Assembly: GCA_021325275.1 (NCBI GenBank)
Contig: JAJPHL010000071.1
Coordinates: forward strand, 171,838-235,837
Direction of reading: 5' to 3'
From: Terriglobia bacterium
GTDB lineage: Bacteria > Acidobacteriota > Terriglobia > JAJPHL01
Length of the DNA: 64,000 nucleotides
This document shows, one piece after another, positions 1-9,651 of this stretch. The first letter of the stretch is position 1. Each line of letters opens with the position of its first letter. Position numbers and translations under genes: made by a program. The notes below the pieces were generated by a model, which ran no database searches, had not been told where the DNA came from, and worked only from the letters and a program-made list of their open reading frames with translations.

Positions 1-100
1 CGGTAGCGGAATGCTGGCTCTCGGACGTTTCACTCGCCGCAAACTCGCGACGTCTGCAAAGAACTAAAGTAAATGGGGAGACTGAGAGCGGCGCAGGCCG

Positions 101-2512
101 CTACTTCAGTTTCCATTCCTGTACGCCCGCCGACCACGTCGGTTGCATCACCACTTCCAAACGCATCGCCCCCGTTGTGACCGGCGTGAACGTCACGGCG
201 TTGAATTGATCTTTCGCGACGCCGTACGCCGACGCGCCTTCCACTGGCTTCCACGTGTCGCCGTCTTTGTACAGCAATCGCCACGACGCCGGTACGCGAA
301 CTTCGCCGCGGCCCGTGTCGTCGAACCAGTAGAGTTGCGCTTCCGAAACGCGCGACGGTTTCGCGAAGTCGTACTCGATCCACTCGGTTTGTCCTTTGCG
401 CGGCCACCAGTCGAAGTAGGAGCCGCGGGCGTTCGACGCTTTTGGTTCCTCGCCGTCGTGCACCGCGTCGATCCACTTCGATCCCGCGTTCGACGCGCTC
501 ACTTTCGCCGACATCGCGAGCGTGGGATACGGCGCGGGCGTCACATCCGATTCGTGATCCGGGAACCACACCATCATCTCGCCCGATCCTCGATTCGCCC
601 ACGCGTAGTAAGGAATCGCGGTGAACTCCTCTGGCGTGCGCTGCACCTTGCCGTCGGCGTCGAGGGAAAACGCCGTGGCGCGCGACTTCACCACTTCCAC
701 GCCGTTCAACAAATCAGGGCGCCACTCCGCTGTGAGTTTCTCGTTGTCGGGAAGCATCAGGTTGCGGACTTTGCCGTTGGGATTGTCGACCCACTCCGCG
801 GCGTACACGAGTGGTCCACGCTGCAAGGCGATGCGTCCTTTGTCCGCGGCAACCTCCGAGTTCGCGGCGACGCGGCGAACCGGCATCGGTAGGTTCAACT
901 CGATCTTGTCGCCCGCTTTCCACGTGCGGTCGATCACCACGTATCCGCGATCGAGCTTCATGGGAACAGCCGCTCCGTTCACTTTCACGGTTGCTGTGGG
1001 TGCGGCCTCGTCGACGAATCGATAAAGGTCCGTCGCCACCGGTTCATTGCGGGCCCATCCGGGAATGCGCACGTGAATCGCGACAGGCCCTGCGGCCTTG
1101 TCGGGCGTCACGGTCATGGTGACCGCGCCGTTCCACGGATAACGCGTCTCCTGCGTGATTCCGAAGACGCGATCGTTGTCCAATTTGATTTCCGCCTTCG
1201 ACGCCATATACAAATTCACCCAAATCGCATGGCCCTTTTGCGCGTACACGTAGCCCGGCACCGACGCCATGAAGCGTGTGATGTTTCCGGGGCAGCACGC
1301 TACGCCGAACCACGGCTTGCGCGAATGCTGTCCCTTCGACTCCACGGGATTGTCGTAGAAAAACTTTGTGCCGTCGAGCGAAACGCCGGAGATCAGTCCG
1401 TTGTACAGCGTGCGCTCCATCACGTCGATGTACTTGGCGTCGGGATCGAGCAGAAAGAGGCGATGATTCCAGAAATCGTTGCCGACCGCTGCGCACGTTT
1501 CGTTGTACGCGGTCATATTGGGTAGTTCGTAGTTGGCCCCAAACGCCTCGCCCGCCGCGCGCGCGCCGATCCCTCCGGTGATGTACAACTTTTTTCCGGC
1601 GACATTGTCCCAAATCTTCTGGATCGCGTTGACGTACGCGGTGTCGCCGGTGAGCGCGGCGACGTCGGCCATTCCCGAGTACATGTAGGTTGCGCGTACG
1701 GCGTGTCCCACCGCTTCGGTCTGATCGACCACTTTCATGTGCGCCTGATTGTAGGTGTTGTCGCGGCGTTTGGGATTGGTGCCGCGCACGTCGAGCATAA
1801 ACTTCGCCAGGTTGATGTAATCTTCGTTGCCGGTGACGCGATACAACTTCGCGAGCCCCATCTCGGTGATCTGATGTCCCGGCCAAATCGATTCCTTGCC
1901 GGGACCAAACGTGCGATCGAGCAGATCCGCTGTCTTGATCGCGACATCGAGCAACGTGCGTTTGCCGGTCGCTTGATAATGCGCGATGGCCGCTTCATAC
2001 AAGTGTCCGAGATCGTAGAGCTCGTGGCTATCCACCGATTCCAGTTCCCAGCGTTTCGCGCCGGCCCACGGATGCGGCGGCTGCGGCATCATCGTGCGCG
2101 CGGTGTAGAGATAACCGTCCGGTTCCTGCGCGGCGGCGATGATCGCGATGTACCTGTCGAGTTGCGCGTCGAGCGCGGGGTCGGGATGCACGCTCAACGT
2201 GTACGACGCGCCTTCCAAAACTTTGTACACATCGGTGTCGTCGAAGGGATACGGCGGCGCTTTCTTGTTTTCGAACGGCTCGCCGCGCAGTTGCTTGGCG
2301 GCGCGCTCAAAATTATCGAAGCGCCCTGTTTCCACGTCCTTTTGAAACGCGAACGGAATGGTGACCTTGCGATTCGTCTCGATCTTCGGCGCCCAGAAAA
2401 CGTCGTTCACGTGGACCGCAGTGAAGGGAACGGGCTTTACCGGATAGTCGTGCTTCGCCTGTGCTCCGGCGGCGAGCGCGAAAAACAATATTGAAAGTGC
2501 TGGGGATCGCAT
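101..2512 (-). CDS. GH127 beta-L-arabinofuranosidase (DUF1680 family), secreted
   Basis: This 803-residue protein is a predicted glycoside hydrolase family 127 enzyme, releasing beta-L-arabinofuranose from plant glycans such as arabinosylated extensin. The start at 2512 gives a clean signal peptide (hydrophobic LSILFFALAAG, then AQA before Lys20); the upstream in-frame start would bury it. The family's catalytic and zinc residues are present: Glu322 (AGEAFGANYE), Glu338 and Cys340 (YNETC), and the CC pair at Cys406/Cys407 (GVACCPGN). Glu322, Glu338 and Cys340 match the numbering I recall for Bifidobacterium HypBA1. The C-terminal part (about residues 650-803) looks like a beta-sandwich. The gene is divergent from the Tat-exported protein, with only 14 bases between the two starts. 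Family assignment is strong; the exact linkage cut is inferred. Confidence 0.9.
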   Translation of the reverse strand: MRSPALSILFFALAAGAQAKHDYPVKPVPFTAVHVNDVFWAPKIETNRKVTIPFAFQKDVETGRFDNFERAAKQLRGEPFENKKAPPYPFDDTDVYKVLEGASYTLSVHPDPALDAQLDRYIAIIAAAQEPDGYLYTARTMMPQPPHPWAGAKRWELESVDSHELYDLGHLYEAAIAHYQATGKRTLLDVAIKTADLLDRTFGPGKESIWPGHQITEMGLAKLYRVTGNEDYINLAKFMLDVRGTNPKRRDNTYNQAHMKVVDQTEAVGHAVRATYMYSGMADVAALTGDTAYVNAIQKIWDNVAGKKLYITGGIGARAAGEAFGANYELPNMTAYNETCAAVGNDFWNHRLFLLDPDAKYIDVMERTLYNGLISGVSLDGTKFFYDNPVESKGQHSRKPWFGVACCPGNITRFMASVPGYVYAQKGHAIWVNLYMASKAEIKLDNDRVFGITQETRYPWNGAVTMTVTPDKAAGPVAIHVRIPGWARNEPVATDLYRFVDEAAPTATVKVNGAAVPMKLDRGYVVIDRTWKAGDKIELNLPMPVRRVAANSEVAADKGRIALQRGPLVYAAEWVDNPNGKVRNLMLPDNEKLTAEWRPDLLNGVEVVKSRATAFSLDADGKVQRTPEEFTAIPYYAWANRGSGEMMVWFPDHESDVTPAPYPTLAMSAKVSASNAGSKWIDAVHDGEEPKASNARGSYFDWWPRKGQTEWIEYDFAKPSRVSEAQLYWFDDTGRGEVRVPASWRLLYKDGDTWKPVEGASAYGVAKDQFNAVTFTPVTTGAMRLEVVMQPTWSAGVQEWKLK

Positions 2513-2526
2513 GATAATTCGAGCAT

Positions 2527-4785
2527 ATGGATCGCCGAGAGTTTTTGCAAGTAGCAGCTGTTGCGGGGGCCGCAACTGTTACCCCCACTGGAACAGCCGC
2601 CGGTAACGTGCCCGCGCCGCTCATCGCCACCTTTACAGACAATCACGTCACATGGAAAGTTTTCGAAGACTTTGCGACGCGCGACGGCGTTATTGCATTT
2701 CTATCGGCGCACGGCGAACACCGCGAACTTCACAAGAGCGCCGAGCCGACGTTCCCCACCGCCGATCCACCGTTTCTCGGACTGAAGATTGCCGACATCG
2801 GAATGTCCGGGCCGGATTTGCTGGCGGACGAGCTGCTGAAGTCGGGCGACCCTGATCCGGAGCTCGTGCGCGCGGCCGCGCCGCCGTTGGCGTCGAATCG
2901 GCCGGCGCAGCAAGGAGCGTTCGCGCCGAGGCTTTCGTGGAACACGTTTGTCGGAACGAAAGAGTGCTCCGACACGATGCCGGTATTTCCGCAGGCCAAC
3001 ACGCGGACCTATCACCCGAATCAATACTTCGAGGAATTGCGCCAGCAGAACATTTCCTACGATCGTCACGAAGGACTTGTGGGCGGATGGATGCCCGCAG
3101 TGCGAAAAGTGTTTCCGATTTCCGCGAACTCCTACATCGAGGCGATCATTTTCGGCGACGTCGATGCGAAGGATCGATTCATCGTGCAAACGTGGCATCG
3201 AACGGCGCGCATCGAAGACGGCAAAATCACGAAAGTTGTCTACGGATACAGCTATCCCGCGTACCCGCCTGCCAGAAAGGATCCGCCGCCCGAGGCGTTC
3301 TATCGGGCGCTCCTTCGTTTTGCCGAATACTGGGATCGCCAACTGCACGACGTCGCGCCCGCCACGCTGCCGCATCCCGTGTGGATCGACATGGCGAAGC
3401 ATGCGATCGCCAAGGAGATCATGGTGCGCCCCGGCGGCGTCTACCCGAAGTACGGCGCGGTGGACCGCGATTACTACGGATCGGAGTACGACGGATTTCA
3501 AGACGTTTTCACGAGCTCCGTCTACACGAATCTCGAATGGGGACGCTTTCAACCGGCGCGCGCGATCATCGACAACTACCTCACCGATTTCACCGACGAC
3601 AAAGGCATGATCAACATGCGTGGGCCGGAGACGGCGCAGTTCGGACTGACGCTATCGCTCTTGGCTCGGTATCTGAATTACACCGGCGACGCGGCCTTGA
3701 TCGAAAAACATCGCAGCAAAATCGCCGCGACGGCGCAAATGCTCGTCGCGATGCACGACGAAAGCTTGCGACTGCCCATGGACGCGCCGGGTCATGGATT
3801 GATTCATGGATGGTCCGAGTCGGACGCGTGTCTCGCCGCGACTCCCGAGACTTGGTGGCAGCCGTACTTCGCCAACAGCGCGTTTTCCGCCCGCGGATTG
3901 CGCGATATTTCACGCGTGTGGACGAATCCGTCGCAGGCGAGGGCCTGGCGCGATCGTGCCGCCGTCCTGCAGAAACGCACGATCGAATCGATCGAACAAA
4001 ATGTCCGCCGCGACATGACACCGCCATATATCGGTCCGCTGCCGGGCGCGAAGCTTACATTCCGCGAGTCGATGGCGACGGAGCGGCCGAGTCCGCAGCA
4101 GTGGCCGCACCGGCCTTACGCGGAATTGTTGCAAGCCGATATCTTGCCACCGGTGCTTGCCAACACGGTGATCGATTGCATGCGCGCGTATGGCGCGACG
4201 ACGATGGGCGTGGTCGCGAACGTTGGTCGCGCGAACCCGAATGGCCGTGCGATTCTCGGGTTCATCTCGTATGGATACGCGCAACAGTTGTTGCGTCTCG
4301 ATCGTATCGAGGAATACTTGCTGTTTCTTTACGCGCATCGCTTCCACGATCACACGCCGGGAAGTTGGACCGCTGGAGAAGTGTCCGGTATCACCGGTGG
4401 CACGGCGATCTTTTGCATTCCGGCGCAACAAACGATTCCGATGTTGGTGCGTTGGATGCTGGTGCTGGAAGATTCCGACGAAGATCGCTTGTACCTCGGC
4501 AAAGGATTGCCGCGCGAGTGGATCGCCGGCGGCCAAGAAAACAGAATCGAGCAAGCGCCCACGCGTTGGGGTCGCGTGAATTTCCGGATCGCCGGAGAAA
4601 AAGCGACGGTTGAACTCGCCGCCGCGAAAGCGCCGCCAAAAGAATTGCACGTAAAATTCCGCGGCCTTCAGCCGCGCGAGATTCTCGTTAACGGCAAACC
4701 CGCGACCATCGGCGGCGCGCACCGCGACACCGCGATCTTTCCGACCAGTGGTCAGCGTCACTTTGAGTTGATCGCCAGGACATGA
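2527..4785 (+). CDS. Tat-exported six-hairpin (alpha/alpha)6 glycosidase-like protein
   Basis: The 752-residue protein begins with a twin-arginine signal (MDRREFLQVAAVAGAATV), so it should be exported folded. That signal also fixes the ATG at 2527. The middle (about residues 280-600) has the alternating helical, aromatic-rich pattern of six-hairpin glycosidases, with conserved-looking acidic stretches such as HGWSESDACLAATPETWW and GEVSGITGGTAIF. The last 130 residues look like a small beta-rich domain. I cannot place it in a numbered GH family. The divergent GH127 neighbour and the nearby GH54 gene suggest a role in plant cell-wall sugar release, which is inference. No Shine-Dalgarno sequence is visible before the ATG. 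Confidence 0.65.
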   Translation: MDRREFLQVAAVAGAATVTPTGTAAGNVPAPLIATFTDNHVTWKVFEDFATRDGVIAFLSAHGEHRELHKSAEPTFPTADPPFLGLKIADIGMSGPDLLADELLKSGDPDPELVRAAAPPLASNRPAQQGAFAPRLSWNTFVGTKECSDTMPVFPQANTRTYHPNQYFEELRQQNISYDRHEGLVGGWMPAVRKVFPISANSYIEAIIFGDVDAKDRFIVQTWHRTARIEDGKITKVVYGYSYPAYPPARKDPPPEAFYRALLRFAEYWDRQLHDVAPATLPHPVWIDMAKHAIAKEIMVRPGGVYPKYGAVDRDYYGSEYDGFQDVFTSSVYTNLEWGRFQPARAIIDNYLTDFTDDKGMINMRGPETAQFGLTLSLLARYLNYTGDAALIEKHRSKIAATAQMLVAMHDESLRLPMDAPGHGLIHGWSESDACLAATPETWWQPYFANSAFSARGLRDISRVWTNPSQARAWRDRAAVLQKRTIESIEQNVRRDMTPPYIGPLPGAKLTFRESMATERPSPQQWPHRPYAELLQADILPPVLANTVIDCMRAYGATTMGVVANVGRANPNGRAILGFISYGYAQQLLRLDRIEEYLLFLYAHRFHDHTPGSWTAGEVSGITGGTAIFCIPAQQTIPMLVRWMLVLEDSDEDRLYLGKGLPREWIAGGQENRIEQAPTRWGRVNFRIAGEKATVELAAAKAPPKELHVKFRGLQPREILVNGKPATIGGAHRDTAIFPTSGQRHFELIART

Positions 4786-4862
4786 CTGTTCACTCTTGGA
4801 CAGCATAACGTCTGGCATTCTGCGATCCTGGTCATAAGCCCCCCAGATCGCGAGAATCGCCG

Positions 4863-5696
4863 ATGAAAATGCTTTGCGGATGTTTGCTTCTTGCCGGTGC
4901 GGTTTTCTCCTTTGCGCAGACTCGTCCGACAATCACCGCACCTCCCGGCGGACTCGTCCGCTGGACCGCGCCCGGTACAACGCGCTGCCAGATGGCCGGG
5001 CGCACGTGGCCCGCGCTCGGAGAAACCTGCTACTACCCGGTGGATATCGAGCACAGGACCGCCAAGATTCTCGTGGCGCGCTGGCGCGCTTCTCACCGCG
5101 AACTGGCCGACATTTCCGTGGAGCCGTACGACTACGGAACGCAGGAAATTGAATTGCCGGATATTCCGCAAGCGCATCCATCCGCCGCCGACTTGCGGCG
5201 CGATGCTCGCGATCGCCTGCTGCTCAGCCGGGTGTTTACGCACCGCGAAGGTCCCGCGGAGTTCACGCTGCCGCTGGGAAATCCCGCCAAACCGCTGCCG
5301 GAAGGAAAGTCGTTCGGCGTGAAGAGAATCTTCAACGGCAAACCGGCGCCGAGTCCGCACATGGGGATCGACTTTCCGGTGCCGATCGAGTCGCCGGTGC
5401 TGGCGGTGGCCGATGGAACGGTGGTGGTAGCGCGCGACTTGTTTTTCGAAGGGAACGCGGTCATCGTCGACCACGGCGACGGCCTGATGAGCGAGTATTT
5501 TCACCTCTCGCGGATCGACGTTCAAGTGGGACAAAAGGTGCGCAAGGGGCACACGCTCGGGCGCGTTGGGTCCACGGGACGCGCAACAGGTCCGCACTTG
5601 TTCTTCGGAATCCGCTGGCACGACGCTCGCATCGATCCCGCTTTCCTGCTGGGCGATCCCGAAAAAATCCCGAGTCTCCCCAACGAAACATACTGA
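4863..5696 (+). CDS. M23-family (LytM-like) peptidase domain protein with an altered zinc site
   Basis: The protein has 277 residues, with a signal peptide (MKMLCGCLLLAGAVFSFAQ) and a C-terminal M23 domain from about residue 160. M23 enzymes cut peptidoglycan cross-bridges or act as periplasmic amidase regulators. The HxxxD metal motif is present (His166, Asp170 in PHMGIDF), as are the catalytic-type His214 (YFHLSR) and His245. The second His of the usual HxH motif is replaced: the sequence reads GPHLFFGI, so Phe247 sits where the third zinc ligand normally lies. The codons read cac-ttg-ttc-ttc, so this is not a misread frame. The protein may be a non-catalytic peptidoglycan binder or may use another ligand. 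The next gene, DedA, lies 30 bases downstream on the same strand. Confidence 0.8.
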   Translation: MKMLCGCLLLAGAVFSFAQTRPTITAPPGGLVRWTAPGTTRCQMAGRTWPALGETCYYPVDIEHRTAKILVARWRASHRELADISVEPYDYGTQEIELPDIPQAHPSAADLRRDARDRLLLSRVFTHREGPAEFTLPLGNPAKPLPEGKSFGVKRIFNGKPAPSPHMGIDFPVPIESPVLAVADGTVVVARDLFFEGNAVIVDHGDGLMSEYFHLSRIDVQVGQKVRKGHTLGRVGSTGRATGPHLFFGIRWHDARIDPAFLLGDPEKIPSLPNETY

Positions 5697-5726
5697 ACGT
5701 TGTGGAACCCAATGCAGGCGTGACCT

Positions 5727-6293
5727 ATGCTGGCACGGTTGATTCTGCGACACGGGTATCTGCTGATCTTCGCGGGCGTGGCGTTGGAGGGCGATGCCAC
5801 ATTGGCGACGGCGGCTTTTCTCGCGCATCGCGGGGAGTTTTCGCTGGCGTATGTGATCGCCACGGCGATGGTCGCCGCGACGTTCGGCAACGAAGTTGTG
5901 TTCTGGATCTTCAACGGCCGCGGGCATGCCTTCGCGGATCGGTTGGCCGCGAAGGATCGCCGTTTCGCGCGCGCCGAAGAATGGGTGCGGAAGAGAGGCG
6001 GGCTGTTGCTCTTTCTGTCGCGATTCATCATCGGCTTTCGCACTGCGATTCCCGCGGCGTGCGCAGTGTCGGGGATGCCGGCTGCGCGCTTTTTCTTTTT
6101 CAACGCGTCCGGAGCCATTGTGTGGACGTTGGTGTTCGCCTACATTGGCTTTGCGGGAACCTACGAGATCCGGCGGCTGGTCCGCGAGATTCGTCTCCAC
6201 GAGGTCCCCATCGGTGCGTTTCTGGTGTTCCTGTTGGCCGGTTACGTGCTGATTCGCGGAAGAGAAAAAACGCCGCCGTCAACAGACGGCTAA
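5727..6293 (+). CDS. DedA-family inner-membrane protein
   Basis: This 188-residue membrane protein belongs to the DedA / VTT (SNARE-associated) family. Members are linked to lipid flipping (undecaprenyl phosphate, phosphatidylethanolamine) and proton-motive-force maintenance. Visible support includes the N-terminal acidic residue in the membrane segment (FAGVALEGDATLATAAFLAH), the core LFLSRFIIGFRTAIPAACAV, which matches the conserved F.R..P..R-type signature, and a C-terminal hydrophobic helix (GAFLVFLLAGYVLI). Length is normal for short DedA proteins. Its TAA stop overlaps the TAG stop of the converging GH54 gene by sharing CTAA at 6290-6293. Confidence 0.85.
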   Translation: MLARLILRHGYLLIFAGVALEGDATLATAAFLAHRGEFSLAYVIATAMVAATFGNEVVFWIFNGRGHAFADRLAAKDRRFARAEEWVRKRGGLLLFLSRFIIGFRTAIPAACAVSGMPAARFFFFNASGAIVWTLVFAYIGFAGTYEIRRLVREIRLHEVPIGAFLVFLLAGYVLIRGREKTPPSTDG

Positions 6294-9200
6294 TTGCGCT
6301 TCCGCGAATATTTGTTGGGCGCGCCCGGCGTGGGAATGTCCGTCGTGATGGACGCACCGCTCGCATGTGTCTTGGTCAACGCGGTTGTGAGCGTGATGCC
6401 GCTGCCGGAGACCGGCGCACCCGAAGCATGCGCAAACTTCAGCGGCGCGGCGACCGTGATCATGAAACCGCCTCTTCCTCCGCCCATCGTTGCGATGACC
6501 GCCGTTTCTTGATTCGCGCCGCTGTCGATGGTGATCGTCTGGCCGTTGCTAAAGCCGATTGCCGCGCCCACCGGAATCGCGGTAGCGCCGACCGCGGTCG
6601 CAGTACCCACGGTAGTTGCGCCGGCAGTGCCGACCGACGCGATCACGGCCGTCTCAAAGTTGGCATCGGCGTCGATCGCAATTGTTTGGCCGGCGGAAAA
6701 ATCCGTGACGCTCGATACTTTGAGATTCGTCGCGCCGGCTGCGGCTCCTGTCGGCAGCATCGTCAGCGGAGGAACCACGAAGTCGGTGCAGTCGCTGTCG
6801 CTGTCAAAACCATCCGGGAAGCGTCCCGCGCTGCGATTCGGCTGCGGAACGGCGGGTCCGTTCGGACCGAATCCAAATCCTCCAGGTGATGCCACGCGGC
6901 ATCCGGCTCGTCCCGCTCCCGATTCCGCTTGATAGCCCTTCGACGCCCAGGGATCGACGAGCAATCCGTAGTTCAAGCTGTCGACCACCAGTCCCGCGGC
7001 GTCGCGCAGCACCATCGCGCCGGCGTTGGAAAGCGCGGGACCGCCGAACCACTGGTTAGGCGCGGGTGTTCCCGGATATCCCACGGTTGTCACAGCGCCA
7101 TCGCGCACAACGGCATCCACGTCATGATCGCGCGCCAGCGGAGCGTCAAGCGCGATTCCCGTGCCGAGCGCCTGCACCGGCTCATTACTCGAATGCGCAA
7201 ACGACGTCGCCGGGCGGAAAGTGATCCCTGTTCCTGGCGCGCTGAAGGGCAGATTCGCCGCATGCTTGAACTTGATCGGCGTGGCGAGTTCCAGTCCTGT
7301 TCCTTGTGCGACCACGAACTCGCGGTTGACATGCGGTTTCGCCAACGCCGGCGTGAAATCCACGGTCGTGCCTGTGTTACTCGCCGGGCTTATTGCGGTG
7401 ATTGTTACCACTTCGTGATTCGCCGGCGTGCCGACGGTCATCTTGTCGCCGATGGTAAATCCGTTCGCGGTGCGCACCCGGATGGACGTCGTGCTGGAAT
7501 CAGCGTTCGCCGCCAGCGCGGTGCGGTACGATTGCGTGCCAACGCGCGTCACCGTAACCGTTTCGATGCCATGGCCCACGCTCGCGATATCCAGGCGAAT
7601 CTTGTCGCCCACGGAAATATTCGCGACCGACGTAACCCTGATGTTGGTTGCACCGGGCAGAGCGTCCGCGCCAAGAAAAGCTTGCGTGCCTTGTTTGCCC
7701 ACTGCGGTCACCGTCGCGACTTCGTATTTTTCCATGCCTCTCGCGACCGCCGGATACGTCGCGCCATAACCAATCGCGATTTTCTCGCCGACGACGAAGC
7801 CGGTCGCGTTTGTCACCGGCACGCTCGTCGATCCCGCGGGGATCGTGATCACCGGACCGTCGGGCAGCGGCTGCCAAAGCGTCGTGCTCGGCGTGGCCGC
7901 CGTGCCGATGCTTACGATCTTGCGAGTTTCGTTATCGATCGTGACCGTATCGCCCACGTTCATTCCTGTCGTGCTGCGCACGCTGATGGTGGTGTCGCCC
8001 TTGTGCGCCGGTGCAACGAGCCCGGAATTTGAGAGTCCCAGTAAATAGAATCCGCCGGCGGCGATTTTCGTTCCCGTCGGAATTTTCACTTCGGAAAATG
8101 CGGGCATCTGCGTCGCGTGTTCGGTAAGCGACCAATTCGAGATGTCCACTTCTTTTGTTCCGGCGTTGTACAACTCGATGAACGGATTGGTCACGCGAAA
8201 TTCGTTGATCTTCACTGGAGGAATATTCCGGACCTTTTCGACGGACGTCTCGGAGTGTTTTTGTCGAGACGTTTGATCGATCCATTCGGCACGGCCGGCG
8301 ATGTCGCCGTTGAAGGGCACGGGGCCCGAGGTGATTGTGAACGTCGTGCTGACGCTTTCGCCAGGCGCGATGGAGTTGGGGCGTTGCTCGGACGGCTTGG
8401 GTGCCGCCGTCCACTGTTTCGGAACGACCATGTTCAACATGACGTCCCCCACGGCCGCACCGGTCGTGTTCGTGAACGTGACCGTAACGTCGTGCGACGA
8501 TCCCGGCGAAAACGTTTGGACTCCAGTGGGCTTCGCGCCAAGACTCACGCGCGCGACGTCATATTTCGCGGCGACAACGTTGGCCTGAACAAGCTGATCC
8601 GTCGCGTCCGACGGAAAAGTTCCCGCGGCCGTCATCGCGCCTTCATAAAACGTTCCTTGCGAACCAACACTGTTGTCCCCGCCATTGCCGAGCAGGATCG
8701 CGCCTTGTTTGCGCATCGGATCGTAGCTGACATCCACGCGCGGTCCATCGAACATCACTTGCAAGGGGCCGCGTTGCGCGTCGCCGCCCATCGACGTCCA
8801 ATGGTGCGGCTCGCCTTTGGCCATCGCCGTGACGAATCGCCACGTGATGCTTGGCAGCGTTGGGCAATTCTTCGTTCCATCCGTGACGCAGCCGACGAGA
8901 TTGTTTTCCTGATCCGTCATCACCCACGGACCCGGCGCAGGTCCGTGATACCACGCGCCGGCGTTGCCGTAATACGTGGTTTCCATCGTGCCGTTGTCGT
9001 CGTCGCGGCTGTCGATCTCGGCGTTGCCGTAATCGAAACAGCATCCGGAATTGTAGTGCTGTCCGTTGATCACCCAATACTGGCCCTCGTCCTGATCGTC
9101 GACGGCCGTGCCCCTCGGATCGTCGATGCGAAGACCCATGCCCGGCGCGATGAAGACGCCGTAGACTTTGTGTCCCATGATCGTGATCGGCGCCATGTCC

Positions 9201-9625
9201 GCCAGTGGCAAATTGTTGAATCCGCCCATCGCGGGACCGGCGAATCCTCCGCGCGGCGCTTGGGTGAGATCGTTATGCTTCGCGGATTGATCGAAGATCT
9301 TGGTGATCCAGCAGTACGTGTTGGCGCAGAAGGCGTCTTGCGCCGCCGCGTCGGCGTATCCGCCGCCAGGTACGACGCCGATGTTCAGCGTCTTGCCGTC
9401 TGATTGGCGCAATACCTGATACAGCGGACCCTTGTACGAAGCGTAGAGCGCGCGCGTCGTGCTGTGCGCCGCGACGCATGGCGTGTTCGCCCCGGCGTAA
9501 ATGTCGCAGGGACCTTGCGGTCGCGGCGAAGCAGCCGGTTTGCTTGTTTGTGTCGCCAGCACTGAAATTGAGCACGCCACGCAGATCAGCGCGGACCCCA
9601 GTGAGAGAAGGATCACCCGTTTCAT
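6290..9625 (-). CDS. GH54 alpha-L-arabinofuranosidase with NEW3-like, lamin-tail-like and repeat domains
   Basis: This is a 1111-residue secreted protein (signal MKRVILLSLGSALICVACS...). Residues about 38-355 are a GH54 catalytic domain, a family best known from fungal AbfB. They start GPCDIYAGANTPCVAAHSTT and keep the nucleophile Glu240 (MTDQENNL) and acid/base Asp317 (GNGGDNSVGSQGTFYEG). A NEW3-like Ig domain follows at about 365-470. A lamin-tail-like domain begins near 480 (INEFRV.NPFIELYNAGTKEVDISNWSL) and its second half resumes near 880 (GPALSNAGAMVLRDAAG), with a set of beta repeats of the type GDTVTIDN / ETVTVTRVGT between the halves and again at the C-terminus. No arabinose-binding CBM42 is apparent. 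The gene lies 26 bases downstream of phoD and probably shares its transcript. The GH54 assignment is strong; the accessory domains are by eye. Confidence 0.88.
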   Translation of the reverse strand: MKRVILLSLGSALICVACSISVLATQTSKPAASPRPQGPCDIYAGANTPCVAAHSTTRALYASYKGPLYQVLRQSDGKTLNIGVVPGGGYADAAAQDAFCANTYCWITKIFDQSAKHNDLTQAPRGGFAGPAMGGFNNLPLADMAPITIMGHKVYGVFIAPGMGLRIDDPRGTAVDDQDEGQYWVINGQHYNSGCCFDYGNAEIDSRDDDNGTMETTYYGNAGAWYHGPAPGPWVMTDQENNLVGCVTDGTKNCPTLPSITWRFVTAMAKGEPHHWTSMGGDAQRGPLQVMFDGPRVDVSYDPMRKQGAILLGNGGDNSVGSQGTFYEGAMTAAGTFPSDATDQLVQANVVAAKYDVARVSLGAKPTGVQTFSPGSSHDVTVTFTNTTGAAVGDVMLNMVVPKQWTAAPKPSEQRPNSIAPGESVSTTFTITSGPVPFNGDIAGRAEWIDQTSRQKHSETSVEKVRNIPPVKINEFRVTNPFIELYNAGTKEVDISNWSLTEHATQMPAFSEVKIPTGTKIAAGGFYLLGLSNSGLVAPAHKGDTTISVRSTTGMNVGDTVTIDNETRKIVSIGTAATPSTTLWQPLPDGPVITIPAGSTSVPVTNATGFVVGEKIAIGYGATYPAVARGMEKYEVATVTAVGKQGTQAFLGADALPGATNIRVTSVANISVGDKIRLDIASVGHGIETVTVTRVGTQSYRTALAANADSSTTSIRVRTANGFTIGDKMTVGTPANHEVVTITAISPASNTGTTVDFTPALAKPHVNREFVVAQGTGLELATPIKFKHAANLPFSAPGTGITFRPATSFAHSSNEPVQALGTGIALDAPLARDHDVDAVVRDGAVTTVGYPGTPAPNQWFGGPALSNAGAMVLRDAAGLVVDSLNYGLLVDPWASKGYQAESGAGRAGCRVASPGGFGFGPNGPAVPQPNRSAGRFPDGFDSDSDCTDFVVPPLTMLPTGAAAGATNLKVSSVTDFSAGQTIAIDADANFETAVIASVGTAGATTVGTATAVGATAIPVGAAIGFSNGQTITIDSGANQETAVIATMGGGRGGFMITVAAPLKFAHASGAPVSGSGITLTTALTKTHASGASITTDIPTPGAPNKYSRKRN

Positions 9626-9651
9626 GACACGTCTACTCTAACTGAGTTGTG

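Noticed and set aside
1..100. Possible partial gene at the left edge
   Set aside because: Only 100 bases remain before the GH127 stop; no frame gives a recognisable protein end.
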